Positions 42,763 to 50,262 of a DNA stretch of 64,000 nt are shown here, one piece after another. The DNA lies in the NCBI RefSeq assembly GCF_042646425.1, contig NZ_JBHRTR010000028.1:372001-436000 (forward strand), given 5' to 3'. The position numbers were made by a program, and so were the translations under genes. Position 1 is the stretch's first letter. Each line of letters opens with the position of its first letter. The stretch is from Marinibaculum pumilum. GTDB lineage: Bacteria; Pseudomonadota; Alphaproteobacteria; Ferrovibrionales; Ferrovibrionaceae. The notes under the pieces were generated by a model. It ran no database searches and had not been told where the DNA came from. It worked only from the letters and a program-made list of their open reading frames with translations.

Positions 42763-44370
42763 ATGGCCGAGGAGACCCAGCCGGGCCTGCCGCGCGACAT
42801 CCATTTCGGCAGCGCCGGGGTCCGGGACATCGCCGCCGGCGTCACCCTGCTCGCCCGCCTGGTGGGCGCCGCCTATGGCCCGCATGGCGGCCGGGTGATG
42901 CTGGAGCGGGCCTTCGACACGCCGCTGCATGCGAGGGACGCGGAACGGATCTGCCGCGACTTCGCCCTGGACGATCCCCTGGCCGAGATCGGCGTGCGCC
43001 TGGTGCGGGAGCTGCAGTTGCGCACCCGCCGTGCCGCCGGCGATGGCGGCGCGACGGCGACCTTGCTGTTCGATGCCATGCTGCGCGAAGGGCTGCGGCT
43101 GCTGGCCGGCGGCATCCAGCCGCGGGCCCTGGCGGCCGGCCTGGAGGCGGCCGCGCGTGAGGCCGACACGCTGCTGCAGACGCAGACACGGCCGGTGCGT
43201 GGCGCCGCTGCACGGCGGGCGCTGGCACAGGGCATTGCCGGTGACCGGGCGCTCGGCGACCTGCTGGCGCTGGCGATGGTGGCAGCGGGCCGCGACGGCG
43301 TCGTGCTGGTCGAACCGTCACGCCGAAAGGAAAGCGAGGTCGCACGGGAGACCGGCTTCCGGTTGCAGGCCGGCTATGCCAGCCCGCTGATGGCTGCCGA
43401 CACGCTGCGCCTGCAGACCCGGCTTGACGCCCCGGAGATCTTCGTCGCCCTGGACAGGGTCGACGGCCGCGACATGGTGCTGCCGCTGCTGGAACGTGCC
43501 GTGGCGCGCGCGCGTCCGGTGCTGCTGGTGGCGCCGGAGGTGGCGGGGGCGGCCTTGGCCACCCTGGCGGCCAATGCCGCGCGGCGCGGCGCGGCTGCGG
43601 CGGTGGTGGCGGTGGCCCTGCCGGGGCATGGCACAGGCCGCGAGGAACAGCTGCAGGACCTGGCCGCCGCGACCGGGGCCCGGCCGGTTACGGCGGCGCG
43701 CGACCTGGCGGAGGCCGGCGCGCTGGATGCCCTGGCCGGCGTCGCGGGCGAGGCGCTGATCGGCAAAGGGGCGAGCGTGATCCGGGGCGGCCGGGCCGAT
43801 CCCCTGCTCCGCCGCCTGCGGCTCCGCGCGATCGACGCGGCCTGTGCCGGCTGGCCGACCGAGCATGAGCGCGAGCAGCTGCAGCGGCGGCGCGGCAACC
43901 TGAGCGGGCGCACCGTACTGCTGCGGATCGGCGGCGACACCGACCCGGAAGCCGGGGAACGGCTGCATCGTGCGGAAGCCGCCCTGCGCGGCTATGGCCA
44001 GGCGCTCCGGGATGGCGTCCTGCCCGGGGCCGGAGTCGCCCTGCTGCGCGCGGCGGCGGCGCTGCCGGCCGCCCCGGGCGGCGACAGGACGGATCCCGGC
44101 CGGGCCGTGCTGCGCCGCGCCCTGTCGCGTCCGGCGGCGCGGCTGCTGGTCAATGCCGGGGTGCCGCAGCCGGCCCGGGCGGCGATCCTGGATCGCTGGA
44201 GTGCGAGCCGGGGCGCAATCGTCCTGCCGGGCAGCAGCGACGGGCGGCGGCGCATTGCGCCGCCGATGTCCGCCACCGCCCTGCGTGCCGGCCTGCGGGC
44301 CGCCGCCGCGATGGCGGCGATGCTGCTGACCGCGAGCGTCGTGGTCACCGACCGGCAGGACCCCGGCTGA
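42763..44370 (+). CDS. Divergent GroEL-like chaperonin dedicated to the monooxygenase
   Basis: 535 residues, near GroEL length but highly diverged. Recognisable blocks: RDIAAGVTLLARLVGAAYGPHG (GroEL ...TLGPKG), GDGGATATLLFDAM (GroEL GDGTTTATVL, catalytic Asp kept), and the apical-to-equatorial return ALRDGVLPGAGVALLRA (GroEL ...GVVPGGGVAL). The Gly-Gly-Met tail of GroEL is absent; the end is a hydrophobic Ala/Met stretch. Six bases separate it from the NuoF-like gene. MimG-type chaperonins are known to fold diiron hydroxylases of MimABCD type, so the same role is likely here. Confidence 0.8.
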   Translation: MAEETQPGLPRDIHFGSAGVRDIAAGVTLLARLVGAAYGPHGGRVMLERAFDTPLHARDAERICRDFALDDPLAEIGVRLVRELQLRTRRAAGDGGATATLLFDAMLREGLRLLAGGIQPRALAAGLEAAAREADTLLQTQTRPVRGAAARRALAQGIAGDRALGDLLALAMVAAGRDGVVLVEPSRRKESEVARETGFRLQAGYASPLMAADTLRLQTRLDAPEIFVALDRVDGRDMVLPLLERAVARARPVLLVAPEVAGAALATLAANAARRGAAAAVVAVALPGHGTGREEQLQDLAAATGARPVTAARDLAEAGALDALAGVAGEALIGKGASVIRGGRADPLLRRLRLRAIDAACAGWPTEHEREQLQRRRGNLSGRTVLLRIGGDTDPEAGERLHRAEAALRGYGQALRDGVLPGAGVALLRAAAALPAAPGGDRTDPGRAVLRRALSRPAARLLVNAGVPQPARAAILDRWSASRGAIVLPGSSDGRRRIAPPMSATALRAGLRAAAAMAAMLLTASVVVTDRQDPG

Positions 44371-44391
44371 GGCGCATCGCCGGCCGTGGCG

Positions 44392-45000
44392 TCACCCGGC
44401 AGGCGGCCGAAACGCCCGCCGCGCCGCTGCCGCTTCCGGCCGGATCGCGCAGCCCGGCGCATGGTCGTTGATCAGGCCCATCGCCTGCAGGAAGGCATGC
44501 ACGGTTGTCGGTCCGACGAACCGCCAGCCGCGCTTCTTGAGGGCTTTCGACAGGGACTCCGACACCGCGGAGACCGGCGCCGCATGCGGCGGCAGGTCGG
44601 CCGGATCGGGCTCGTGCCGCCAGAGCCAGGCGGCGAAGGAGCCCTCCTGTGCCACCAGGTCCTGCAGGCGCTGTGCGTTGTTGATCGCGGCCTCGATCTT
44701 GCCGCGATGGCGGACGATGCCGGCATCGGCCAGGAGCCGCGCGACATCCCGCTCGTCGTAGCGCGCGACCTTCGCCGCCTCGAAATTGTCGAAGGCGGCG
44801 CGGAAATTCTCCCGCTTCGCCAGGATGGTCCGCCAGCTCAGCCCCGACTGGAAGCTCTCCAGGCAGAGCTTCTCGAACAGGCGCCGGTCGTCGGCGACAG
44901 GGAATCCCCATTCCCTGTCGTGATAGTCCAGGAATTCCGGTGCGCCGCCGCACCAGCGGCAGCGCGGGCGCCCGTCAGGCGCCTGAAACAGCTCGCTCAC
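44392..45000 (-). CDS. tag: DNA-3-methyladenine glycosylase I
   Basis: 202 residues from a GTG start overlapping the stop of the YciI-like gene by four bases. Family motifs: PRCRWCG near the N-terminus (zinc ligands), YHDREWGFPV, LFEKLCLESFQSGLSWRTIL, RENFRAAFDNF and FVGPTTVHAFLQAMGLINDH. It excises 3-methyladenine from alkylated DNA. It is third in a tetR-yciI-tag operon. It is convergent with the chaperonin gene (21-base gap). Confidence 0.92.
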   Translation of the reverse strand: MSELFQAPDGRPRCRWCGGAPEFLDYHDREWGFPVADDRRLFEKLCLESFQSGLSWRTILAKRENFRAAFDNFEAAKVARYDERDVARLLADAGIVRHRGKIEAAINNAQRLQDLVAQEGSFAAWLWRHEPDPADLPPHAAPVSAVSESLSKALKKRGWRFVGPTTVHAFLQAMGLINDHAPGCAIRPEAAAARRAFRPPAG

Positions 45001-45296
45001 GACAGCAGGAAGGCAAGGCGGTCGTCGGCGCGCGCCGGCGCCAGTTCGACGATCCTTGGCCGGACCACGCCTTCCGCGACGAACGGGTCTTCGGCCACCC
45101 GCCGCTCCAGGTCGGTGCGGGACAGGCCGTGCGCCACGATGCCGCCGCCGCCATCGTCACCTTCGCCGGGTGCCAGGCTGCCGGCGACCAGGAAGACCCC
45201 GTCGTCGAAGCCGCGTTTCAGCCAGGCCTTATGCCCATCCATATGCTGCGCGGCTGTCTGCCGGTTCGCGCCGAAGGTCAGGGTGACGAAGAACAT
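44997..45296 (-). CDS. YciI-family protein
   Basis: 99 residues; the ATG at 45296 follows AAGGAG at ideal spacing. The pattern HMDGHKAWLKRGFDDGVFLVAGSL and DPFVAEGVV is that of YciI-like ferredoxin-fold dimers, with a conserved His/Asp pair near residues 18-21. The biochemical role is unknown. It lies between tetR and tag in one operon. Confidence 0.8.
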   Translation of the reverse strand: MFFVTLTFGANRQTAAQHMDGHKAWLKRGFDDGVFLVAGSLAPGEGDDGGGGIVAHGLSRTDLERRVAEDPFVAEGVVRPRIVELAPARADDRLAFLLS

Positions 45297-45327
45297 TGCG
45301 GTCTCCTTGTGCTGTCTGCCGCAGCTG

Positions 45328-45903
45328 CTACGCGGCGGCGATCTGTGTCTCCAGCCAGTCGCACATCGCGGCGACCTCCCGGGCGACGAAAGCCTCGTCC
45401 CGGTAGGCATTGGCCAGGGTCGCGACCCCCTGGCTGCGGGCCAGGAGGTGCATGGCCAGCACATCGGCATCCGCAGTGCGGCCGGCCAGCTCGAACTGCC
45501 GGCGCAGCCAGGTCCGGAACAGGTCGAACAGCGCCACGGCCTCCCCCTGCGCGGGATGGCGGAGCTTGGCCAGTTCCGTGGCAAGGGTGCCGACCGGGCA
45601 ACCGAAGGCCATGATCGACTCCCGGTTGCGGAGCAGGATTCCGATGAAGCTGCGGATGCGCGCGGCGGGATCGGCGTCCTGCGCCGCCCACGCCTGCAGT
45701 ATCGCGTGGGTATCGTCCAGGCGGCGCGCGACCACCGCGTCCAGGATCTCGTCCTTGCTGCGGAAGTGATAGTAGAAATTGCCGCGCGAGATCTTCACCG
45801 CCGCGGCGATGTCGGCGAACGAGGTGGTCTCGAAGCCCTGCCGGTAGAACAGCCTGTCGGCCGCCGCGACGATCTGTTCCCGTGTCGATTCTCCACCCGC
45901 CAT
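45328..45903 (-). CDS. TetR-family repressor
   Basis: 191 residues from the ATG at 45903 (a G-rich site upstream; an ATG at 45921 is possible). The N-terminal helix-turn-helix STREQIVAAADRLFYRQGFETTSFADIAAAVKISRGNFYYHF is typical; the C-terminal half resembles the group with FGCPVGTLATELAK. Two matching palindromes lie upstream, so it should repress its own operon (tetR-yciI-tag) and possibly the divergent ureC promoter 30-60 bases beyond. The ligand is unknown. Confidence 0.88.
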   Translation of the reverse strand: MAGGESTREQIVAAADRLFYRQGFETTSFADIAAAVKISRGNFYYHFRSKDEILDAVVARRLDDTHAILQAWAAQDADPAARIRSFIGILLRNRESIMAFGCPVGTLATELAKLRHPAQGEAVALFDLFRTWLRRQFELAGRTADADVLAMHLLARSQGVATLANAYRDEAFVAREVAAMCDWLETQIAAA

Positions 45904-45948
45904 TGGCACCCCCACCCGCATTCCGGCGCCGCATGCCGGGATCAGGTC

Positions 45949-45964
45949 TAGGACAATTGACCTA
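45949..45964. promoter_or_regulatory. Operator palindrome 1, TetR
   Basis: TAGGACAATTGACCTA is a 16-base palindrome with one mismatched pair, lying 46 bases upstream of the tetR start codon. It shares TAGGAC with operator 2, 21 bases away centre to centre, which puts both sites on the same helix face. Confidence 0.6.
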
Positions 45965-45969
45965 ATTTC

Positions 45970-45985
45970 TAGGACGTTTGTCCCA
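45970..45985. promoter_or_regulatory. Operator palindrome 2, TetR
   Basis: TAGGACGTTTGTCCCA has GGAC/GTCC arms and begins with the same TAGGAC as operator 1. Paired sites two helical turns apart suggest binding of two TetR dimers and tight autorepression. The ureC promoter begins 34 bases to the right. Confidence 0.55.
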
Positions 45986-46018
45986 GACGGTCAAGCGCCC
46001 CTGCACGGTACGCGCCGG

Positions 46019-46047
46019 GTGAACCGCGGCGCGGCCCGGCCTATACT
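46019..46047 (+). promoter_or_regulatory. Promoter of ureC-ureD
   Basis: GTGAAC (46019-46024), a 17-base spacer and TATACT (46042-46047). The -10 is strong and the -35 weak. Predicted start near 46054 gives a leader of about 70 bases ending in AGGGGG four bases before the ureC ATG. It shows that ureC-ureD is now transcribed independently of ureF-ureAB. Confidence 0.5.
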
Positions 46048-46122
46048 GAGCCGGGGCGCGGACCACGGCCCGCGTCGCAGTCAGGCCGCAAGGATGCAGG
46101 TCCGCCAGGAACAGGGGGCGAG

Positions 46123-47835
46123 ATGGCGACGATCAGCCGCGAACGCTATGCGGAGATGTACGGGCCGACGACAGGCGACGGCATCCGGCTCGGCGATACC
46201 GCCCTGGTGGCGGAGATCGAGCATGACCATGCCGTCTATGGCGAGGAATGCCTGCATGGCGGCGGCAAGACCCTGCGCGACGGCATCGGCCTGGCCGCGG
46301 GGCTGACATCGGCGCAGGGTGCGCTGGACATGCTGCTGGTCAATGCCGTGGTCATCGACCCGGTAATCGGCATCGTGAAGGGCGATATCGGCATCCGGGA
46401 CGGCCGCATCGTCGGCATCGGCAAGTCCGGCAACCCGGCGATCATGGACGGGGTGGACCCGCGGCTGATCCCCTCGGCCGCCACCACCGTGCGTGACTGC
46501 GAGGGGCTGATCGCCACCCCGGGCGCGATCGACGTGCATGTGCATTTCGACTCAGCCCAGCTCTGCGAACATGCGATCGCGTCCGGCATCACCACGATGA
46601 TCGGCGGCAGCCTGGGGCCGATCACCGTCGGCATCGATTCCGGCGGGCCGTTCAACACAGGCAAGATGCTGCAGGCCTCGGAAGCCTGGCCGATCAATTT
46701 CGGCTTCCTGGGCCGCGGCAATTCGCACCGTCCCGCCTCCCTGGTGGAGCAGATCGAGACCGGCGTGCTGGGACTGAAGATCCACGAGGATTGGGGCGCG
46801 ATGCCGGCCTGCATCGACACCTGCCTCGCGGTCGCCGACGAACTGGACTTCCAGGTCCAGCTGCACACCGACACCCTGAACGAGAGCGGCTTCCTGGAGC
46901 AGACCCTGGCCGCGATCGCCGGCCGCACCATCCACATGTACCACACCGAGGGTGCCGGCGGCGGCCATGCCCCCGACATCATCCGCGTCGCGGGGGAGGC
47001 GAACTGCCTGCCCTCTTCGACCAACCCGACCAATCCGTTCACGGTGAACACCTTCGACGAACATCTCGACATGACGATGGTGTGTCATCACCTGAATCCG
47101 TCGATCCCGGAGGATGTCGCCTTCGCCGAAAGCCGCATCCGCGCCCAGACCATCGCGGCGGAGGATGTGCTGCACGATATCGGCGCGATCTCGATGCTGG
47201 GCTCCGACAGCCAGGGCATGGGCCGCATCGCCGAGGTGGTCTGCCGCACCTGGCAGCTGGCGTCGAAGATGCGGGAGCAGCGCGGCCGCCTGCCCGAAGA
47301 AACGACCCGGATCGGCGACAATGCGCGGATCCGCCGCTATATCGCGAAGTATACGATCAATGCCGCCCGCACCTTCGGCATCCACGACCATGTCGGCTCG
47401 CTGGAAGACGGCAAGATGGCGGACGTGGTGCTGTGGAAGCCAGGCTCCTTCGGCATCAAGCCGGAGCTCGTGGTGAAGGGCGGCTTCATCGCGTGGGGCG
47501 CGATGGGCGACAGCGCCGCCTCCCTGATGAGCTGCGAGCCGCTGGCGATGCGGCCGCAATGGGGTGCCTTCGGCCGGACCAAGCAGGATCTCAGCGCCTG
47601 CTTCGTGAACCCGCTGGCGATCGCGGGCGGGCTGCAGGACCGGCTGGGCATGTCGAAGGCATTGCTGCCGGCGCGGGGCACCCGCTGGATCTCAAAGACA
47701 GACATGCTGCACAACACGGCCGTTCCCCAAATGCGGGTCGACCCGCAGACCTTTGACGTCTTCGTTGACGGCGAACTGGCGATCTGCGCGCCGGCGGAGC
47801 GGCTGCCGCTGACCCAGCGCTACATGCTGCGCTGA
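46123..47835 (+). CDS. ureC: Urease alpha subunit
   Basis: 570 residues, full length. The nickel site is complete: DVHVHF (two His), carbamylated Lys219 in GLKIHEDWG, HTDTLNESGF, HTEGAGGGHAPD and the Asp in GSDSQGMGR. The flap has the catalytic His in MVCHHL. It hydrolyses urea to ammonia and carbamate together with the gamma-beta fusion protein encoded 11 kb upstream. It is followed two bases later by ureD. Confidence 0.95.
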   Translation: MATISRERYAEMYGPTTGDGIRLGDTALVAEIEHDHAVYGEECLHGGGKTLRDGIGLAAGLTSAQGALDMLLVNAVVIDPVIGIVKGDIGIRDGRIVGIGKSGNPAIMDGVDPRLIPSAATTVRDCEGLIATPGAIDVHVHFDSAQLCEHAIASGITTMIGGSLGPITVGIDSGGPFNTGKMLQASEAWPINFGFLGRGNSHRPASLVEQIETGVLGLKIHEDWGAMPACIDTCLAVADELDFQVQLHTDTLNESGFLEQTLAAIAGRTIHMYHTEGAGGGHAPDIIRVAGEANCLPSSTNPTNPFTVNTFDEHLDMTMVCHHLNPSIPEDVAFAESRIRAQTIAAEDVLHDIGAISMLGSDSQGMGRIAEVVCRTWQLASKMREQRGRLPEETTRIGDNARIRRYIAKYTINAARTFGIHDHVGSLEDGKMADVVLWKPGSFGIKPELVVKGGFIAWGAMGDSAASLMSCEPLAMRPQWGAFGRTKQDLSACFVNPLAIAGGLQDRLGMSKALLPARGTRWISKTDMLHNTAVPQMRVDPQTFDVFVDGELAICAPAERLPLTQRYMLR

Positions 47836-47837
47836 CC

Positions 47838-48725
47838 GTGGCGGTGGCACGGGCGGAAGCGGCGTGGGAATCAGCCGCCCATCATCTGGACCTGCAGTTC
47901 CGTGCCGACGGTCGCGGCCGCAGCTACCTGCACCGGCAGTATGTCCGCTATCCCTTCCACCTGACCCGGCCGTTCTACCTGGACCGGCCGCAGCTGCCTG
48001 GCCTGGCGACCCTGTATCTGCAGTCCGCGGCCGGCGGCCTCTATGGCGGCGACCGGCTGACGATGGAGATCGCGGTGGCGGCCGGCGCGACCGCCCAGGT
48101 CACCAGCCAGTCCTCCACCATCGTGCATCGCGCCCATGGCGGTGCCGGCGCCAGTCTGGCCACCCGGATCATCCTGGAAGGCGGAGCTTTCCTGGCCCTG
48201 ACCCCGGATCCGACCATCCTGTTCCCGGAGGCAGAGCTGTCGACCGGCACCACGGCCCTGCTGCCCGCCGATGCCACCCTGATCCTGGGAGAGGCGCTGC
48301 TGGGCCATGACCCGGAAGCGGGCGCAGGCGGCGCGATGCGGCCTGTGGGCCGCTTCTTCAGCGAGGTGCGGATCGAGGTGCCGGGCCTGGGCCGTGCCGT
48401 CGACCGGCAGGCCTTCGACCGCCAGGCGGTCCCGACGGCCCTGGATCCGGATGCGGGCCTCGGCGGCGGCGCCGGCCATGCCGCGCAGGCCGCCTTCTAT
48501 TGCATCGGCCCGGCCTTCCGCGGCGGCAATCCGGTCGACCTGCTGGCCGGCCTGATACCGCCGGACGGCGCCATCTGGGGTGCGGACGAACTGCCCGGCG
48601 GGCTCGGCATCTGGGTGCGGGTCCTGGCACCGTCGGGCCATCTGCTCACCGCGGCCATGGCGGCGCTGTTCGCCGCGTCCTTCACCCGCCACTTCGGTAC
48701 GGCGCCGGCGCCCCGCCGGAAATAG
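47838..48725 (+). CDS. ureD: Urease accessory protein UreD (UreH)
   Basis: 295 residues from a GTG two bases after the ureC stop. UreD features: LDLQFRADGRGRSYLHRQYVRYPFHLTRPF near the N-terminus, SAAGGLYGGDRLTMEIAVAAGA, QSSTIVHRA and GGAFLALTPDPTILFP. It is the scaffold on which UreF and UreG assemble for nickel insertion. ureG and ureE must be elsewhere in the genome. Confidence 0.88.
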   Translation: MAVARAEAAWESAAHHLDLQFRADGRGRSYLHRQYVRYPFHLTRPFYLDRPQLPGLATLYLQSAAGGLYGGDRLTMEIAVAAGATAQVTSQSSTIVHRAHGGAGASLATRIILEGGAFLALTPDPTILFPEAELSTGTTALLPADATLILGEALLGHDPEAGAGGAMRPVGRFFSEVRIEVPGLGRAVDRQAFDRQAVPTALDPDAGLGGGAGHAAQAAFYCIGPAFRGGNPVDLLAGLIPPDGAIWGADELPGGLGIWVRVLAPSGHLLTAAMAALFAASFTRHFGTAPAPRRK

Positions 48726-48748
48726 CGGGGCGCCGCGCCTGTTCCGGA

Positions 48749-49312
48749 TCAGGCGTCGGGTGCGGCCTCGGCGCCGATCACCTTGTCCCACTCGCAGGGC
48801 AGCGGCTTCGGGCTTTCAACCAGGGCCTTCGCCTGGCTGCGCTGCGCCGGGTTCATGTCCTGCCACAGGGACTGGGCCCGGTCCCTGGCGCCGTCGACCT
48901 TCTTCGCCTCGGCCTGGCGCAGCCAGGCATAGGCGACCGGCGGGTTCTCGGCCGTGCCGACGATGCCGGCGGCCGCGCGGCGCATCAAGCGGACCCCGTC
49001 GACGACGTCGCCGGCATAGACCTTGCCCACCTTGTAGGATGCCGGGCCATAGCCCTGGGCGGCGGAGGCGCAGAGCCACTGCACCGCCTTCTTGGTGTCA
49101 TAGAGGCCGGCCTTCTTGCCGGCGCCGATCAGGTTGCAGCACAGTGCCTCGCCCACCTTGTACTGGGCTTCGGCATCGCCGGCCTTCGCCTTGTCGATAT
49201 TCTCGTCGTAGATCACCTGATCCTTGGCGACACTGGCGCCTTCCATCACAGGTGCCGCGCAGGCGCCGAGCAGCCCCGCGGCTGCGACCAGCGTTGCGAT
49301 ACGTGCGAGCAT
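48749..49312 (-). CDS. Sel1-repeat lipoprotein
   Basis: 187 residues. A lipoprotein signal ends in LLGAC (Cys18). Sel1-like helical repeats follow (AEAQYKVGEALCC, KKAVQWLCASAAQGYGPASYKVGKVY, NPPVAYAWLRQAEAKK). An unusual adjacent Cys pair and a third Cys occur in the repeats. Such proteins act as periplasmic binding scaffolds; no partner is evident here. It is convergent with ureD (23-base gap). Confidence 0.75.
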   Translation of the reverse strand: MLARIATLVAAAGLLGACAAPVMEGASVAKDQVIYDENIDKAKAGDAEAQYKVGEALCCNLIGAGKKAGLYDTKKAVQWLCASAAQGYGPASYKVGKVYAGDVVDGVRLMRRAAAGIVGTAENPPVAYAWLRQAEAKKVDGARDRAQSLWQDMNPAQRSQAKALVESPKPLPCEWDKVIGAEAAPDA

Positions 49313-49401
49313 GTCCGGATTTCCCCCGTTGTCGAATGGCCGCTGAAGCGGTGCGGGGAGAATAATCCGCGCTGGCGGGACCCGGCCAGTGTCCGATCGG
49401 C

Positions 49402-49530
49402 TCAGCCGATCACGGCGCCGAAGTTCATGTAGACGGTCGCCATGAAGGCGAGGATCAGCAGCAGGCAGAGCATGGTTGCCACCAGCCAGGAAAGGGACCG
49501 GCCCTGACCTTGCGCCTGCAGGTTTAACAA
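49402..49530 (-). CDS. Possible small single-helix membrane protein
   Basis: A 42-codon frame from a TTG at 49530 (or 23 codons from the ATG at 49473) ends at TGA 49404-49402. It encodes one hydrophobic helix (SLSWLVATMLCLLLILAFMATVYMNF). There is no convincing ribosome site. It occupies most of the 243-base gap between the Sel1 lipoprotein and ion-channel genes on the same strand, which otherwise shows no signal. It may be a genuine small protein or a chance frame. Confidence 0.25.
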   Translation of the reverse strand: MLNLQAQGQGRSLSWLVATMLCLLLILAFMATVYMNFGAVIG

Positions 49531-49555
49531 AACGGAAATGGCTGGCGCGGGGCGC

Positions 49556-49984
49556 TCAACGGTCTGCCTCTTCGTCCCGCCAGTATCTGCCGCAGGCCGC
49601 GTACAGATAGCCTGCCGACCAGGTCAGCAGCATGAAGCCGCCGAGGGACTGCAGCATCGTCACCATGCGCAATGGCCCGCTGACCTCCAGCTGGGCATAG
49701 CCGAGGGTCGTGTAGTTGATGCCGGCGATATAGAGCAGATCGACCGGCGCGACGGCAGGCAGGCTGGCGGGCCAGAGCCAGGCGGACAGGACAGCCAGGA
49801 TAGCGGCGAAGGCGACGATCTCGACAATATGGACCAGCGCCAGCAGGGCGAAGACGCAGAAGGTCACCCAGTGCTTGCCCAGCCGCTGCCGCGGCACAAG
49901 GGCGCTGATGCGCAGCAGCAGGACGTTGTGCAGCAGTGCCGCTGCCACGATGGAGCAGATTCCCAGTGCCAGTCCGAGCAGCAT
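49556..49984 (-). CDS. Two-transmembrane ion-channel family protein
   Basis: 142 residues from the ATG at 49984, with AAGGGGG upstream. Hydrophobic segments at about 1-22, 40-70 and 105-128 flank a pore-loop-like GINYTTLGYAQ. This resembles the K+ channel filter T-x-G-Y-G, except that the last Gly is Ala, so ion selectivity is uncertain. It fits the Ion_trans_2 type of small bacterial membrane proteins without a cytosolic gating domain. Confidence 0.7.
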   Translation of the reverse strand: MLLGLALGICSIVAAALLHNVLLLRISALVPRQRLGKHWVTFCVFALLALVHIVEIVAFAAILAVLSAWLWPASLPAVAPVDLLYIAGINYTTLGYAQLEVSGPLRMVTMLQSLGGFMLLTWSAGYLYAACGRYWRDEEADR

Positions 49985-50070
49985 GAGCAATGCCCCCTTC
50001 CGTTTCGTCGCGGGATGCGGGGCCGCGCCATCCGTTTGCCGCGGCCCGGAAGAACGCAATGGGCAGGTGG

Positions 50071-50089
50071 CGCCGGGGGTTCCCCGGCG
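50071..50089. repeat. Perfect hairpin in the divergent ion-channel/soxB gap
   Basis: CGCCGGGG-GTT-CCCCGGCG: an 8-bp perfect stem with a 3-base loop. It lies between divergent genes, without a T-run on either side, so it is not a canonical terminator. The rest of the 278-base gap (49985-50262) shows no clear promoter. Confidence 0.4.
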
Positions 50090-50262
50090 GGGCGCAGCCT
50101 GGCGAGGCAGTGCAGCCGGTCGGCCCCTTCAGCGTCACCGGCAGGCGGCAGGCATGGGGGCGGCCTTCGATGCCGCTTGTCTGGCAGCGCGCATTCGACC
50201 ACCCTTCCGGGAGCGTTTCACGGCCCGAGGGGCCGATCATCCTGGGCTGACCCATTGCCGGC

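Noticed and set aside
42763..44370. Housekeeping GroEL.
   Set aside because: Too diverged, no groES partner and no GGM tail.
35055..46122. A transposon or integron carrying the monooxygenase cluster.
   Set aside because: No transposase, integrase or obvious terminal repeats were seen, and base composition matches the surroundings.
50071..50089. Rho-independent terminator.
   Set aside because: The hairpin is perfect but lies between divergent genes and has no T-run.
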